NCBI GenBank assembly: GCA_959028445.1
Contig: CAUFRY010000025.1
Location: 1-29,862, forward strand
DNA length: 29,862 nt
Reading direction: 5' to 3'
Source: an uncultured Collinsella sp.
Lineage (GTDB): Bacteria; Actinomycetota; Coriobacteriia; Coriobacteriales; Coriobacteriaceae
In this document: positions 5,309 through 12,581 of the stretch, piece by piece
How the letters are laid out: every line of letters starts with the position of its first letter
Position numbering within the stretch: position 1 is the stretch's first letter
Translations under genes and position numbers: made by a program
The notes under the pieces: generated by a model
Told to the model about the DNA's origin: nothing
The model's database searches: none
Seen by the model: the letters and a program-made list of their open reading frames with translations, nothing else

Positions 5309-7582
5309 ATGATGGGATCAAACGTGAGCGATACAAAGCTAAAGCCAGCAACCAAAAAGCCTGCTACCCGCAAAGCCGCCCCGCACGCACCGGAGCTCTC
5401 CAAGGACGATGTCTACCTGTTTGGCATTGGAATGTGGGAGCGCAGCTGGGAAAAGATGGGCGCTCACCCCGACACGCAGAACCGTACGCGCGGCTGGCGC
5501 TTTTGCGTTTGGGCGCCCGACGTAAAGAGCGTCCATGTCATTGGCGAATTTAACGACTGGGACGAGGAAGCCAACCCGCTGGTGCCCATGCATACGAGCG
5601 CTATTTGGGAAGGCTTTATTCCTGGTGCCGAGCAGGGCCAGCTCTATAAGTACCTTATCGAGACCAACGAGGGCGAAAAGCTCTACAAGGCCGATCCGTA
5701 CGCCTTTAAGGCCGAGTGCCCTCCGGGAACGGCGAGCGTGCTGTGGACCCTCGATGGCTACAAGTGGAACGACGCCGCGTGGCTCAAGCGCCGTGCCAGC
5801 CATAACCACATGTCGCAGCCCCTTAACATCTATGAGGTGCATATTGGCTCGTGGAAGCGCCACGGCGACGCGCCGCAGGGCGATCCGGACGAGTACGGCA
5901 ACTACCCCGGCCCCATGGATCCCTTCCCCGCACAGCGCGGCGAGTTCTACACCTACGACGAACTGTCGGTGGAGCTCGTGGACTACGTGCGCGACATGGG
6001 CTACACGCATATCGAGGTCATGCCGCTCATGGAGCATCCCTTCGACGGCTCCTGGGGCTACCAGACGACCGGCTACTACGCCGCCACGTCGCGCTACGGC
6101 AATCCGCAGCAGCTCATGCACTTTATCGATGCGTGCCACGAGGCGGGCATCGGCGTGATCATGGACTGGGTACCCGGCGGTTTTTGCGCCGATTCCCACG
6201 GCCTTGCCACCTTTAACGGCCATATGCTGTTTGAGCACGAGATTCACCCCAACTGGGGCACGCACAAGTTCGACTTCGCCCGCGGCGAGGTCCGCTCTTT
6301 CTTGGTCTCCAACGTACTGTACTGGCTCGAGAACTTCCACGTGGACGGCATTCGCATGGACGGCGTGTCCAGCATGCTGTACCTCAACTTTGGCATCGAC
6401 GATCCGGGCCAAAAGAAGTTCAACAAGTACGGTACCGAGGAGGACTTGGACGCCAGCGCGTTTATCCGTCAGGTCAACTGCGCCGTGGAGGCGCACTACC
6501 CCGACGTGATGATGATGGCCGAGGAGTCCACCGCGTGGCCGCTCGTGACCTACCCGCCGCAGGACGGCGGCCTGGGCTTCCACTACAAGTGGGACATGGG
6601 CTGGATGAACGACACCCTGCACTACATGCAGACCGATTTTCCGTGGCGCCCCGGCAACCACGGCCTGCTCACGTTCTCCATCATGTACGCTTTTACCGAG
6701 AACTTCATTTGTCCGCTGAGCCACGACGAGGTCGTGCACGGCAAGTGTTCGCTCATCGGCCGCATGCCGGGCGACTGGTGGCGCCAGTTTGCCGGCCTAC
6801 GCACGCTGGCCTTCTACCAGATGACGCACCCCGGTGCCAAGCTCAACTTTATGGGCAACGAGATTGGCCAGTTTATTGAGTGGCGCTACTACGAGTCTAT
6901 CCAGTGGTTCCTGACCGAGGAGTACGAGACCCACAAGCATCATCAGGCGTTTATCAAGGCGCTCAACCACCTGTACACCGCCGAGCCCGCCCTGTACGAG
7001 CGCGGCTACACCGATGACGGCTTTACCTGGATCGACGCGGACAACTCCAAGCAGTCCATCGTGAGCTTTGTGCGCCAGGGCGAGGACGTCGATGACGACC
7101 TGGTGATCCTGATCAACTTTGACCCGGCGAGCTATGAGAGCTTCCGTGTGGGCGTGCCGCGTGAGGGCGACTGGGAGGTCATCTTTGATTCCGACCGTCC
7201 CGAGTTTGGCGGCAGCGGATACGCCGGCGAGGAGCCCTACACCTGCTCGAGCGAGCCCTATCCCTGGAACGGGCAGATGGACTCCATCGAGATCAAGGTG
7301 CCCGGCCTGGCAGGCGTGGTCCTTAAGCGCCGCGGTCCCAGCAGCTACAAGCCGCCGGTGGTTGAGGAGCCCAAGAAAGCGACGCGCAAGCGCACGTCCT
7401 CGGTGAAGCCCAAGCCCGCGGCTGCCAAGAAGGCTCCGACCAAGGCAAAGGCTACGACGACCAAGGCCAAGGCTGTCGCAAAGCCCGCTGCTAAGGCTAC
7501 CGCGACCAAGAAGCCGGCTGCCAAAAAGGCCGCTGCCAAGGCCAAGTCTGCTTCTGTTAAGCCGTCGGCCAAGGATGCGTAA
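5309..7582 (+). CDS. glgB: 1,4-alpha-glucan branching enzyme with a Lys/Ala-rich tail
   Basis: GlgB cuts alpha-1,4 glucan chains and rejoins them as alpha-1,6 branches in glycogen. Seen: a CBM48 domain (WRFCVWAPDVKSVHVIGEFNDW, about residues 50-150) and a GH13 barrel with nucleophile D351 (GIRMDGVSS), acid E405 (MAEES) and D473 (CPLSHDEVVHGK), then a C-terminal beta domain to about residue 674. The remaining roughly 80 residues are low-complexity Lys/Ala/Thr/Pro with TRKR at 692-695, like histone H1, and are not part of the usual enzyme. A shorter similar stretch (ATKKPATRKAAP) lies near the N-terminus. The frame is open from 5264. ATG at 5309 or 5312, or GTG at 5324 behind GGGA, are all possible starts. 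First gene of the glg operon, 94 bases before glgP. Confidence 0.95.
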   Translation: MMGSNVSDTKLKPATKKPATRKAAPHAPELSKDDVYLFGIGMWERSWEKMGAHPDTQNRTRGWRFCVWAPDVKSVHVIGEFNDWDEEANPLVPMHTSAIWEGFIPGAEQGQLYKYLIETNEGEKLYKADPYAFKAECPPGTASVLWTLDGYKWNDAAWLKRRASHNHMSQPLNIYEVHIGSWKRHGDAPQGDPDEYGNYPGPMDPFPAQRGEFYTYDELSVELVDYVRDMGYTHIEVMPLMEHPFDGSWGYQTTGYYAATSRYGNPQQLMHFIDACHEAGIGVIMDWVPGGFCADSHGLATFNGHMLFEHEIHPNWGTHKFDFARGEVRSFLVSNVLYWLENFHVDGIRMDGVSSMLYLNFGIDDPGQKKFNKYGTEEDLDASAFIRQVNCAVEAHYPDVMMMAEESTAWPLVTYPPQDGGLGFHYKWDMGWMNDTLHYMQTDFPWRPGNHGLLTFSIMYAFTENFICPLSHDEVVHGKCSLIGRMPGDWWRQFAGLRTLAFYQMTHPGAKLNFMGNEIGQFIEWRYYESIQWFLTEEYETHKHHQAFIKALNHLYTAEPALYERGYTDDGFTWIDADNSKQSIVSFVRQGEDVDDDLVILINFDPASYESFRVGVPREGDWEVIFDSDRPEFGGSGYAGEEPYTCSSEPYPWNGQMDSIEIKVPGLAGVVLKRRGPSSYKPPVVEEPKKATRKRTSSVKPKPAAAKKAPTKAKATTTKAKAVAKPAAKATATKKPAAKKAAAKAKSASVKPSAKDA

Positions 7583-7590
7583 CAAAGCCG

Positions 7591-7675
7591 TTACAGCTGT
7601 AATTACCCGCCTCGCCGGGGCGTAGGATACAAGTCATAACCGTTCCGGGAGAATCATCCCCGGGGGAAAGGAACG
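7591..7675 (+). promoter_or_regulatory. glgB-glgP spacer with dyad and leader hairpin
   Basis: The 94-base spacer holds a perfect 12-base palindrome TTACAGCTGTAA (7591-7602), a -10-like TAGGAT (7623-7628) without a good -35, and a hairpin CCGGGAGA/TCCCCGG (about 7644-7662) just before the AAAGGA ribosome site. A secondary promoter for glgP is possible but weak. Confidence 0.3.
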
Positions 7676-7676
7676 T

Positions 7677-10103
7677 ATGAATAAGATCTTCGACAACAAG
7701 CAGGAGTTTACCGAGCTCTATCGCGATGCCGTCATGAGCATCAGCGGCAAGAGCGTCGAGGCCGCCAGCGACCTCGACCGCTTTAACGCCCTGGCAAAGC
7801 TCGTGGCCGAGAAGGCGCGCACCGTTGCCACCAAGAGTGACGCCCGCGCCACCGCCGAGGGCAAGAAGCGCGTGTACTACTTCTCAATCGAGTTTTTGAT
7901 CGGCCGCCTGCTCGACAACTACCTGCTCAACTTTGGCGTGCGCGACATGGTCGCCGAGGCGCTCGACGACATGGGCTTCGACCTTTCCGTCATCGAGAAC
8001 CAGGAGCCCGATCCGGCTCTGGGCAACGGTGGTCTGGGCCGTCTTGCCGCATGCTTCCTGGATTCCATGGCAGCCGAGGGCATTGCCGGCTACGGCAACG
8101 GCATGCGCTACCGCTACGGCCTGTTTAAGCAGGAAATCGTCAACGGAAGCCAGGTCGAGGCTACCGACGAGTGGCTCACCCACGGCTATCCCTGGGAGGT
8201 CCGTCGTCAGGACAAGGCCGTGACCATCAAGTTTGGTGGCCATGTTGAGGGCTTTGAGGAGAACGGCCGCACGTTCTACCGCACGGTGGACACGCAGGAC
8301 ATCCTGGCCGTCCCTTATGACATCCCCGTGGTGGGCTATGCCGGCGAGACCGTCAACAAGCTGCGCGTCTGGGCCGCTGAGCCGGTCGAGGAGCACTTTG
8401 ACCTGGAGGCCTTCAACCGCGGCGACTATGCCCTGGCCGACGCCGAGCGCGCCGAGGCCGAGGCCATCAGCGCCATCCTCTACCCCAACGACGCCGGCGA
8501 GCACGGCCGTCTGCTGCGCCTGAAGCAGGAGTACCTGTTTGTATCGGCCGGCATCTACAGCCTGCTCGACACCTTTGAGAAGGAGCACGGCGAGAACTGG
8601 GAGCTGCTGCCGCAGTTTGTGGCCATCCACACCAACGACACGCACCCCGCCATGTGCGGTCCTGAACTCATGCGCATCCTCATCGACGAGAAGAAGCTCG
8701 AGTGGGATGACGCCTGGAACATCGTGACACAGGTCGTGAGCTACACCAACCACACCATCCTGCCCGAGGCTCTGGAGAAGTGGCCCATCGGCACGTTCTC
8801 CAAGCTCCTCCCCCGCGTGTACCAGATCATCGACGAGATCAGCCGTCGTTGGCACGAGTCGTTCGACACCACGCAGGAGGGCTGGCAGGAGCGTCTGCGC
8901 CAGACCGCCATTCTGTGGGACGGCGAGATTCGCATGGCCAACCTGTCCGTGATCTGCAGCCACAGCGTCAACGGCGTGGCCAAGATCCACTCCGACATCA
9001 TCAAGAACATCGTGCTCAAGGACTTCTATGCCCTGACGCCCGAGAAGTTCAACAACAAGACCAACGGTATCTCGCACCGTCGCTTCTTTGCCGAGGCCAA
9101 CCCCACCTATGCCAAGCTCGTGACCGAGGCCATTGGCGACGGTTGGCTGAAGGACGCCTTTGAGCTTGAGAAGCTTAAAGGTTTTAAGGACGACACCGAG
9201 TTCCTGAAGGCCGTGGGTGCCTCCAAGCGCGCCAACAAGGAGCGTCTGGCCGCCTACGTCAAGGCCGAGACCGGTCTGGTCATCGACCCCAACACCGTCT
9301 TCGATGTTCAGGTTAAGCGCTTCCATGCCTACAAGCGCCAGCTCATGAACATCATGAAGGTAATGGACATCTACAACCGCCGCATCGCCGATCCCAACTT
9401 CCACGTGACGCCGACGACCTTCATCTTTAGCGGCAAGGCTGCCTCGAGCTACACCTTCGCCAAGGAGACCATCCGCCTCATTAACTCCGTGGCCGACGTC
9501 ATCAACAACGATGCCCGCGTCAACGAGGTCATGAAGGTCTGCTTTATCCCCAACTTCCGCGTGAGCAACGCCCAGCTCATCTACCCCGCCGCCGAGATCT
9601 CGGAGCAGATCTCCACGGCCGGCAAGGAGGCCTCGGGCACGTCCAACATGAAGCTCATGATGAACGGCGCCATTACGCTGGGCACCCTCGACGGCGCCAA
9701 CATCGAGATCGCCGATCTGGCCGGCCGCGAGAACGAGGCCATCTTTGGCCTGACTGCTCCCGAGGTCGAGAAGCTCTGGGCATCCAACAGCTACTTTGCG
9801 TGGGATACGCTCAACAACGATCGCGAGCGTCTGGGCCGCGTTATGGACGAGCTCAAGGACGACACCTTTGCGGGTCTTTCGGGCAACTTCGAGAGTATCT
9901 ACAACGAGCTCATGAACAACAACGACCCCGACCTGGTCATGGCCGATTTCCGCAGCTACGTGGATGCGTGGGAGGCGCTCACGAACAGCTACGGCGACCA
10001 GGAGACCTGGAACCGCAAGGCGCTGCTCAACACCGCCTCCTCCGGCTGGTTCTCGAGCGACCGCACCATTCGCGAATACCGCGACGAGATCTGGCACGCG
10101 TAA
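7677..10103 (+). CDS. glgP: Glycogen/maltodextrin phosphorylase
   Basis: An 808-residue GT35 phosphorylase that releases glucose-1-phosphate from the non-reducing ends of glycogen or maltodextrin. Seen: KKRVYYFSIEFLIGRLL near the N-terminus, the glycine loop ALGNGGLGRLAACFLDS, the HTNDTHPAMCGPELMR region, QVKRFHAYKRQLMN, and the pyridoxal-phosphate site EASGTSNMKLMMNGA with Schiff-base lysine K659. Length and motifs are full and normal. The ATG at 7677 has AAAGGA upstream. It lies between glgB and glgC, so breakdown and synthesis genes share one operon. Unlike GlgB and GlgA it carries no basic tail. GlgP and MalP cannot be told apart by sequence alone; the operon favours glycogen. Confidence 0.97.
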   Translation: MNKIFDNKQEFTELYRDAVMSISGKSVEAASDLDRFNALAKLVAEKARTVATKSDARATAEGKKRVYYFSIEFLIGRLLDNYLLNFGVRDMVAEALDDMGFDLSVIENQEPDPALGNGGLGRLAACFLDSMAAEGIAGYGNGMRYRYGLFKQEIVNGSQVEATDEWLTHGYPWEVRRQDKAVTIKFGGHVEGFEENGRTFYRTVDTQDILAVPYDIPVVGYAGETVNKLRVWAAEPVEEHFDLEAFNRGDYALADAERAEAEAISAILYPNDAGEHGRLLRLKQEYLFVSAGIYSLLDTFEKEHGENWELLPQFVAIHTNDTHPAMCGPELMRILIDEKKLEWDDAWNIVTQVVSYTNHTILPEALEKWPIGTFSKLLPRVYQIIDEISRRWHESFDTTQEGWQERLRQTAILWDGEIRMANLSVICSHSVNGVAKIHSDIIKNIVLKDFYALTPEKFNNKTNGISHRRFFAEANPTYAKLVTEAIGDGWLKDAFELEKLKGFKDDTEFLKAVGASKRANKERLAAYVKAETGLVIDPNTVFDVQVKRFHAYKRQLMNIMKVMDIYNRRIADPNFHVTPTTFIFSGKAASSYTFAKETIRLINSVADVINNDARVNEVMKVCFIPNFRVSNAQLIYPAAEISEQISTAGKEASGTSNMKLMMNGAITLGTLDGANIEIADLAGRENEAIFGLTAPEVEKLWASNSYFAWDTLNNDRERLGRVMDELKDDTFAGLSGNFESIYNELMNNNDPDLVMADFRSYVDAWEALTNSYGDQETWNRKALLNTASSGWFSSDRTIREYRDEIWHA

Positions 10104-10140
10104 AGGCGCGCGAGTTCCCCTATGCCAGCACGGCATTACT

Positions 10141-10171
10141 CGACGGGCGCGACCGAGCGCCGCGCCCGTCG
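10141..10171 (+). promoter_or_regulatory. Strong intra-operon hairpin, glgP-glgC
   Basis: A perfect 11-bp GC-rich stem, CGACGGGCGCG (10141-10151) and CGCGCCCGTCG (10161-10171), with a 9-base loop and no U-run. In this position it could be an RNA-stability or processing element that sets different mRNA levels for glgBP and glgCDA, or a leaky terminator. Confidence 0.5.
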
Positions 10172-10211
10172 CTAATGGGTTTAAGAACATCGATGACAGA
10201 AGGAGAAATCG

Positions 10212-11360
10212 ATGAGTAAGAAAGAATGCATCGCGATGCTCCTCGCAGGAGGACAGGGCAGCCGATTGGGGGCACTCACCCAAAAGATCGCCAAGCCGGC
10301 GGTTAGCTTTGGTGGCAAGTTCCGCATTATCGACTTTTCGCTGTCCAACTGCTCCAACTCGGGCATCGACACGGTGGGCGTTCTGACGCAGTACCGTCCC
10401 TACCTGCTGCATGCCTATGTGGGCTCCGGCGAGGCCTGGGATCTGGACAGCCGTGACGGCGGCGTGTCGATCCTGCCGCCGTACGAGACGCAGACCGGTG
10501 GCGCCTGGTATGCGGGCACGGCCGACGCCATTACGCAGAACCTCGACTACATCAAGGCCAACGACCCCAAGTACGTCCTGATTCTTTCGGGCGATCACCT
10601 GTATCGCATGGACTACCGCAAGATGCTCAAGACGCACATTGAGAACAACGCCGACCTCACGGTGAGCGTTATGCCCGTGCCGTGGGAGGAGGCCAGCCGC
10701 TTTGGCATCCTGACCACCGACCCCGAGGACGGCCGCATCACCAAGTTCACCGAGAAGCCCGAGAAGCCCGATTCGAACCTTGCGTCCATGGGCATCTACA
10801 TCTTCTCGGCCGACGTGCTGATCGAGGCGCTCGAGGCGGACGCCCTGGACCAGCGCTCGAGCCACGACTTTGGCAAGGACATCATCCCCAAGCTGCTCGG
10901 CGAGGGCAAGCGCCTGTACAGCTACGAGTTCCACGGCTTTTGGAAGGACGTCGGCACCATCGCCAGCTTCCACGAGACCTCGATGGACCTGCTGGGCAAC
11001 AACCCCGAGTTCGATCTGTTTGACAAGAACTTCCCCATCATGTCCAACATCACCACGCGTCCGCCGCACTACATTGGCCCGGACGGCCGCCTGGACGACT
11101 GCCTGGTCTCCAACGGCTGCAAGATCTACGGCACCGCTCGCCACTCGATCCTTTCGACCGATGTCATCATCGAGGAGCGCGCCGTGGTCGAGGACTCCGT
11201 GCTGCTGCCGGGTGCGCACGTTAAGAGCGGCGCGCACATCTGCCGCGCTATTTTGGGCGAGAACTCCACGGTCGAAGAGGGCGTGAAGCTCGGCTCTGTC
11301 GATACCACCAAGGATACGGCCGTCGTTGGAAATGACGTCGTTATCGGGAAGGGGGAATGA
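10212..11360 (+). CDS. glgC: Glucose-1-phosphate adenylyltransferase, catalytic subunit
   Basis: A 382-residue ADP-glucose pyrophosphorylase that makes the glucosyl donor for glycogen from ATP and glucose-1-phosphate; this is the committed step. Seen: the nucleotide loop MLLAGGQGSRLGALT (residues 9-23), KPAVSFGGKFRIIDFSLSN, the metal-binding SGDHLYRMDY, the glucose-1-phosphate site FTEKPEKP, and a C-terminal left-handed beta-helix with hexapeptide repeats. The ATG follows AGAAGGAG at ideal spacing. Four bases separate its stop from glgD, so the two subunits are likely made in step and form a heterotetramer, as in Firmicutes with GlgCD. Confidence 0.97.
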   Translation: MSKKECIAMLLAGGQGSRLGALTQKIAKPAVSFGGKFRIIDFSLSNCSNSGIDTVGVLTQYRPYLLHAYVGSGEAWDLDSRDGGVSILPPYETQTGGAWYAGTADAITQNLDYIKANDPKYVLILSGDHLYRMDYRKMLKTHIENNADLTVSVMPVPWEEASRFGILTTDPEDGRITKFTEKPEKPDSNLASMGIYIFSADVLIEALEADALDQRSSHDFGKDIIPKLLGEGKRLYSYEFHGFWKDVGTIASFHETSMDLLGNNPEFDLFDKNFPIMSNITTRPPHYIGPDGRLDDCLVSNGCKIYGTARHSILSTDVIIEERAVVEDSVLLPGAHVKSGAHICRAILGENSTVEEGVKLGSVDTTKDTAVVGNDVVIGKGE

Positions 11361-11364
11361 TCCG

Positions 11365-12492
11365 ATGATCAATCGCAAGGCCATCGGTTATATCACCGCT
11401 AACTACTCTTCGACCTACGGCAGCGTGCTGCTCAAGGACCGCCCCATCGCGTCCGTTCCGTTTTTGGGCCGCTACCGCCTGATCGACTTCCCGCTGTCCA
11501 ACATGATGAATGCCGGCATTAAGACCGTCGGCGTCGTCATGCCGGGCAACTACCGCTCGCTGATCGACCACGTGGGCTCGGGCAAGGACTGGGGCCTGGA
11601 CCGCAAGAAGGGCGGCCTGTTCATGGTGCCCGGCAACGCGTATGGCACCACCAAGGGCGGCATGCGCTTCCTGCTGCGCGACATCATCTCCAACAAGACG
11701 CTGTTCCAGCGCTCGGACAAGCCCTACGTTGTGATGATGGGCACCAACATCATCTTTAACATGGACCTCAACACCATCATCGACGCGCACGAGAACTCCG
11801 GCGCTCAGATGACCGTGGTGTACTGCAAGGCCACGCGCAACGTCGATGACGAGACCAAGCTCGAGATCAACGAGAACGGCCGCCTGACAGGCGTGAGCGC
11901 CGGCGTCGTGTACGGCGACAACGCCTCTATGGACTGCTGCATCGTCAACCGCGAGACGCTGCTCGAGATCATCGACCACTACCAGGCCGCCGACTATCTG
12001 GATCTGCTCGAGGCACTCCAGGGCGACTTTGGCAATATCGACGTGTGCAGCTACGAGTACAAAGGCGAGGTCGTGGGCGTGTTTAGCGAGAAGTCGCTGT
12101 ATCGCCGCAGCATGGACCTGCTCGACCAGACCGTGGCCGACCAGCTCTTCGATCCCGAGCGCCCGATCCTGACCAAGGCTCACGACGTGCCGCCTTCGCG
12201 CTATGCGACCGGCAGCCACGCGTGCAACTCGATCATCTCAGCCGGCTGCATCATCAAGGGCACCGTGCGCAACTCGATCCTGTCGCGCGGCGTTGTGGTT
12301 GAGGAAGGCGCCTCGGTGACCAACTCGATCATCAACCAGAGCTGCATCATCAAGAGCGGCGCCCGCGTTGAGAACGCCATCCTGGACAAGAACAACGTGG
12401 TTCCCACCAACACCGAGCTTCGCGGCACGCCCGAGAACATCCTGGTGCTGGGCAAAGCCCCGTTAACTCCCGATACCACCATCGTGCATTAA
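11365..12492 (+). CDS. glgD: GlgD subunit of ADP-glucose pyrophosphorylase (non-catalytic type)
   Basis: A 375-residue GlgC homologue (MINRKAIGYITANYSSTYG, then RYRLIDFPLSNMMNAGI) that keeps the overall fold and the C-terminal beta-helix repeats (NSIISAGCIIKGTVRNSIL) but lacks the GGQGSRL nucleotide loop. This is the pattern of Firmicutes GlgD, which regulates or activates GlgC in a mixed tetramer. The frame is open from 11326 inside glgC, but the ATG at 11365 with AAGGGGG upstream matches the conserved N-terminus, leaving a 4-base gap after glgC. A glgC-glgD pair is common in Firmicutes, whereas most Actinobacteria have a lone glgC. Confidence 0.95.
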   Translation: MINRKAIGYITANYSSTYGSVLLKDRPIASVPFLGRYRLIDFPLSNMMNAGIKTVGVVMPGNYRSLIDHVGSGKDWGLDRKKGGLFMVPGNAYGTTKGGMRFLLRDIISNKTLFQRSDKPYVVMMGTNIIFNMDLNTIIDAHENSGAQMTVVYCKATRNVDDETKLEINENGRLTGVSAGVVYGDNASMDCCIVNRETLLEIIDHYQAADYLDLLEALQGDFGNIDVCSYEYKGEVVGVFSEKSLYRRSMDLLDQTVADQLFDPERPILTKAHDVPPSRYATGSHACNSIISAGCIIKGTVRNSILSRGVVVEEGASVTNSIINQSCIIKSGARVENAILDKNNVVPTNTELRGTPENILVLGKAPLTPDTTIVH

Positions 12493-12523
12493 CGTAGGCA
12501 CCGCAACATCGCTCGTAACACGT

Positions 12524-12559
12524 AGAATAGCCGCCCGGTTTGCGCCAGGCGGCTATTCT
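12524..12559 (+). promoter_or_regulatory. Perfect hairpin between glgD and glgA
   Basis: A perfect 12-bp stem, AGAATAGCCGCC (12524-12535) with GGCGGCTATTCT (12548-12559), a 12-base loop and no U-run, 22 bases before the glgA ATG. Its left base overlaps a good -10-like TAGAAT (12523-12528), but no -35 is clear. It may be an mRNA-stability element, a leaky terminator or an operator. Confidence 0.5.
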
Positions 12560-12581
12560 CGAATTGCAACAGGGAGACAAT

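Noticed and set aside
7337..7582. Possibility that the GlgB tail is a separate frameshifted histone-like gene
   Set aside because: The tail is in frame with the enzyme without any stop, and no start with a ribosome site lies at its beginning.
7884..11384. A 1166-codon open frame on the minus strand across glgP and glgC
   Set aside because: It is antisense to two well-identified genes, is rich in Val/Leu/Ala/Gly/His without domains, and arises from the strong G/C third-position bias of the real genes.
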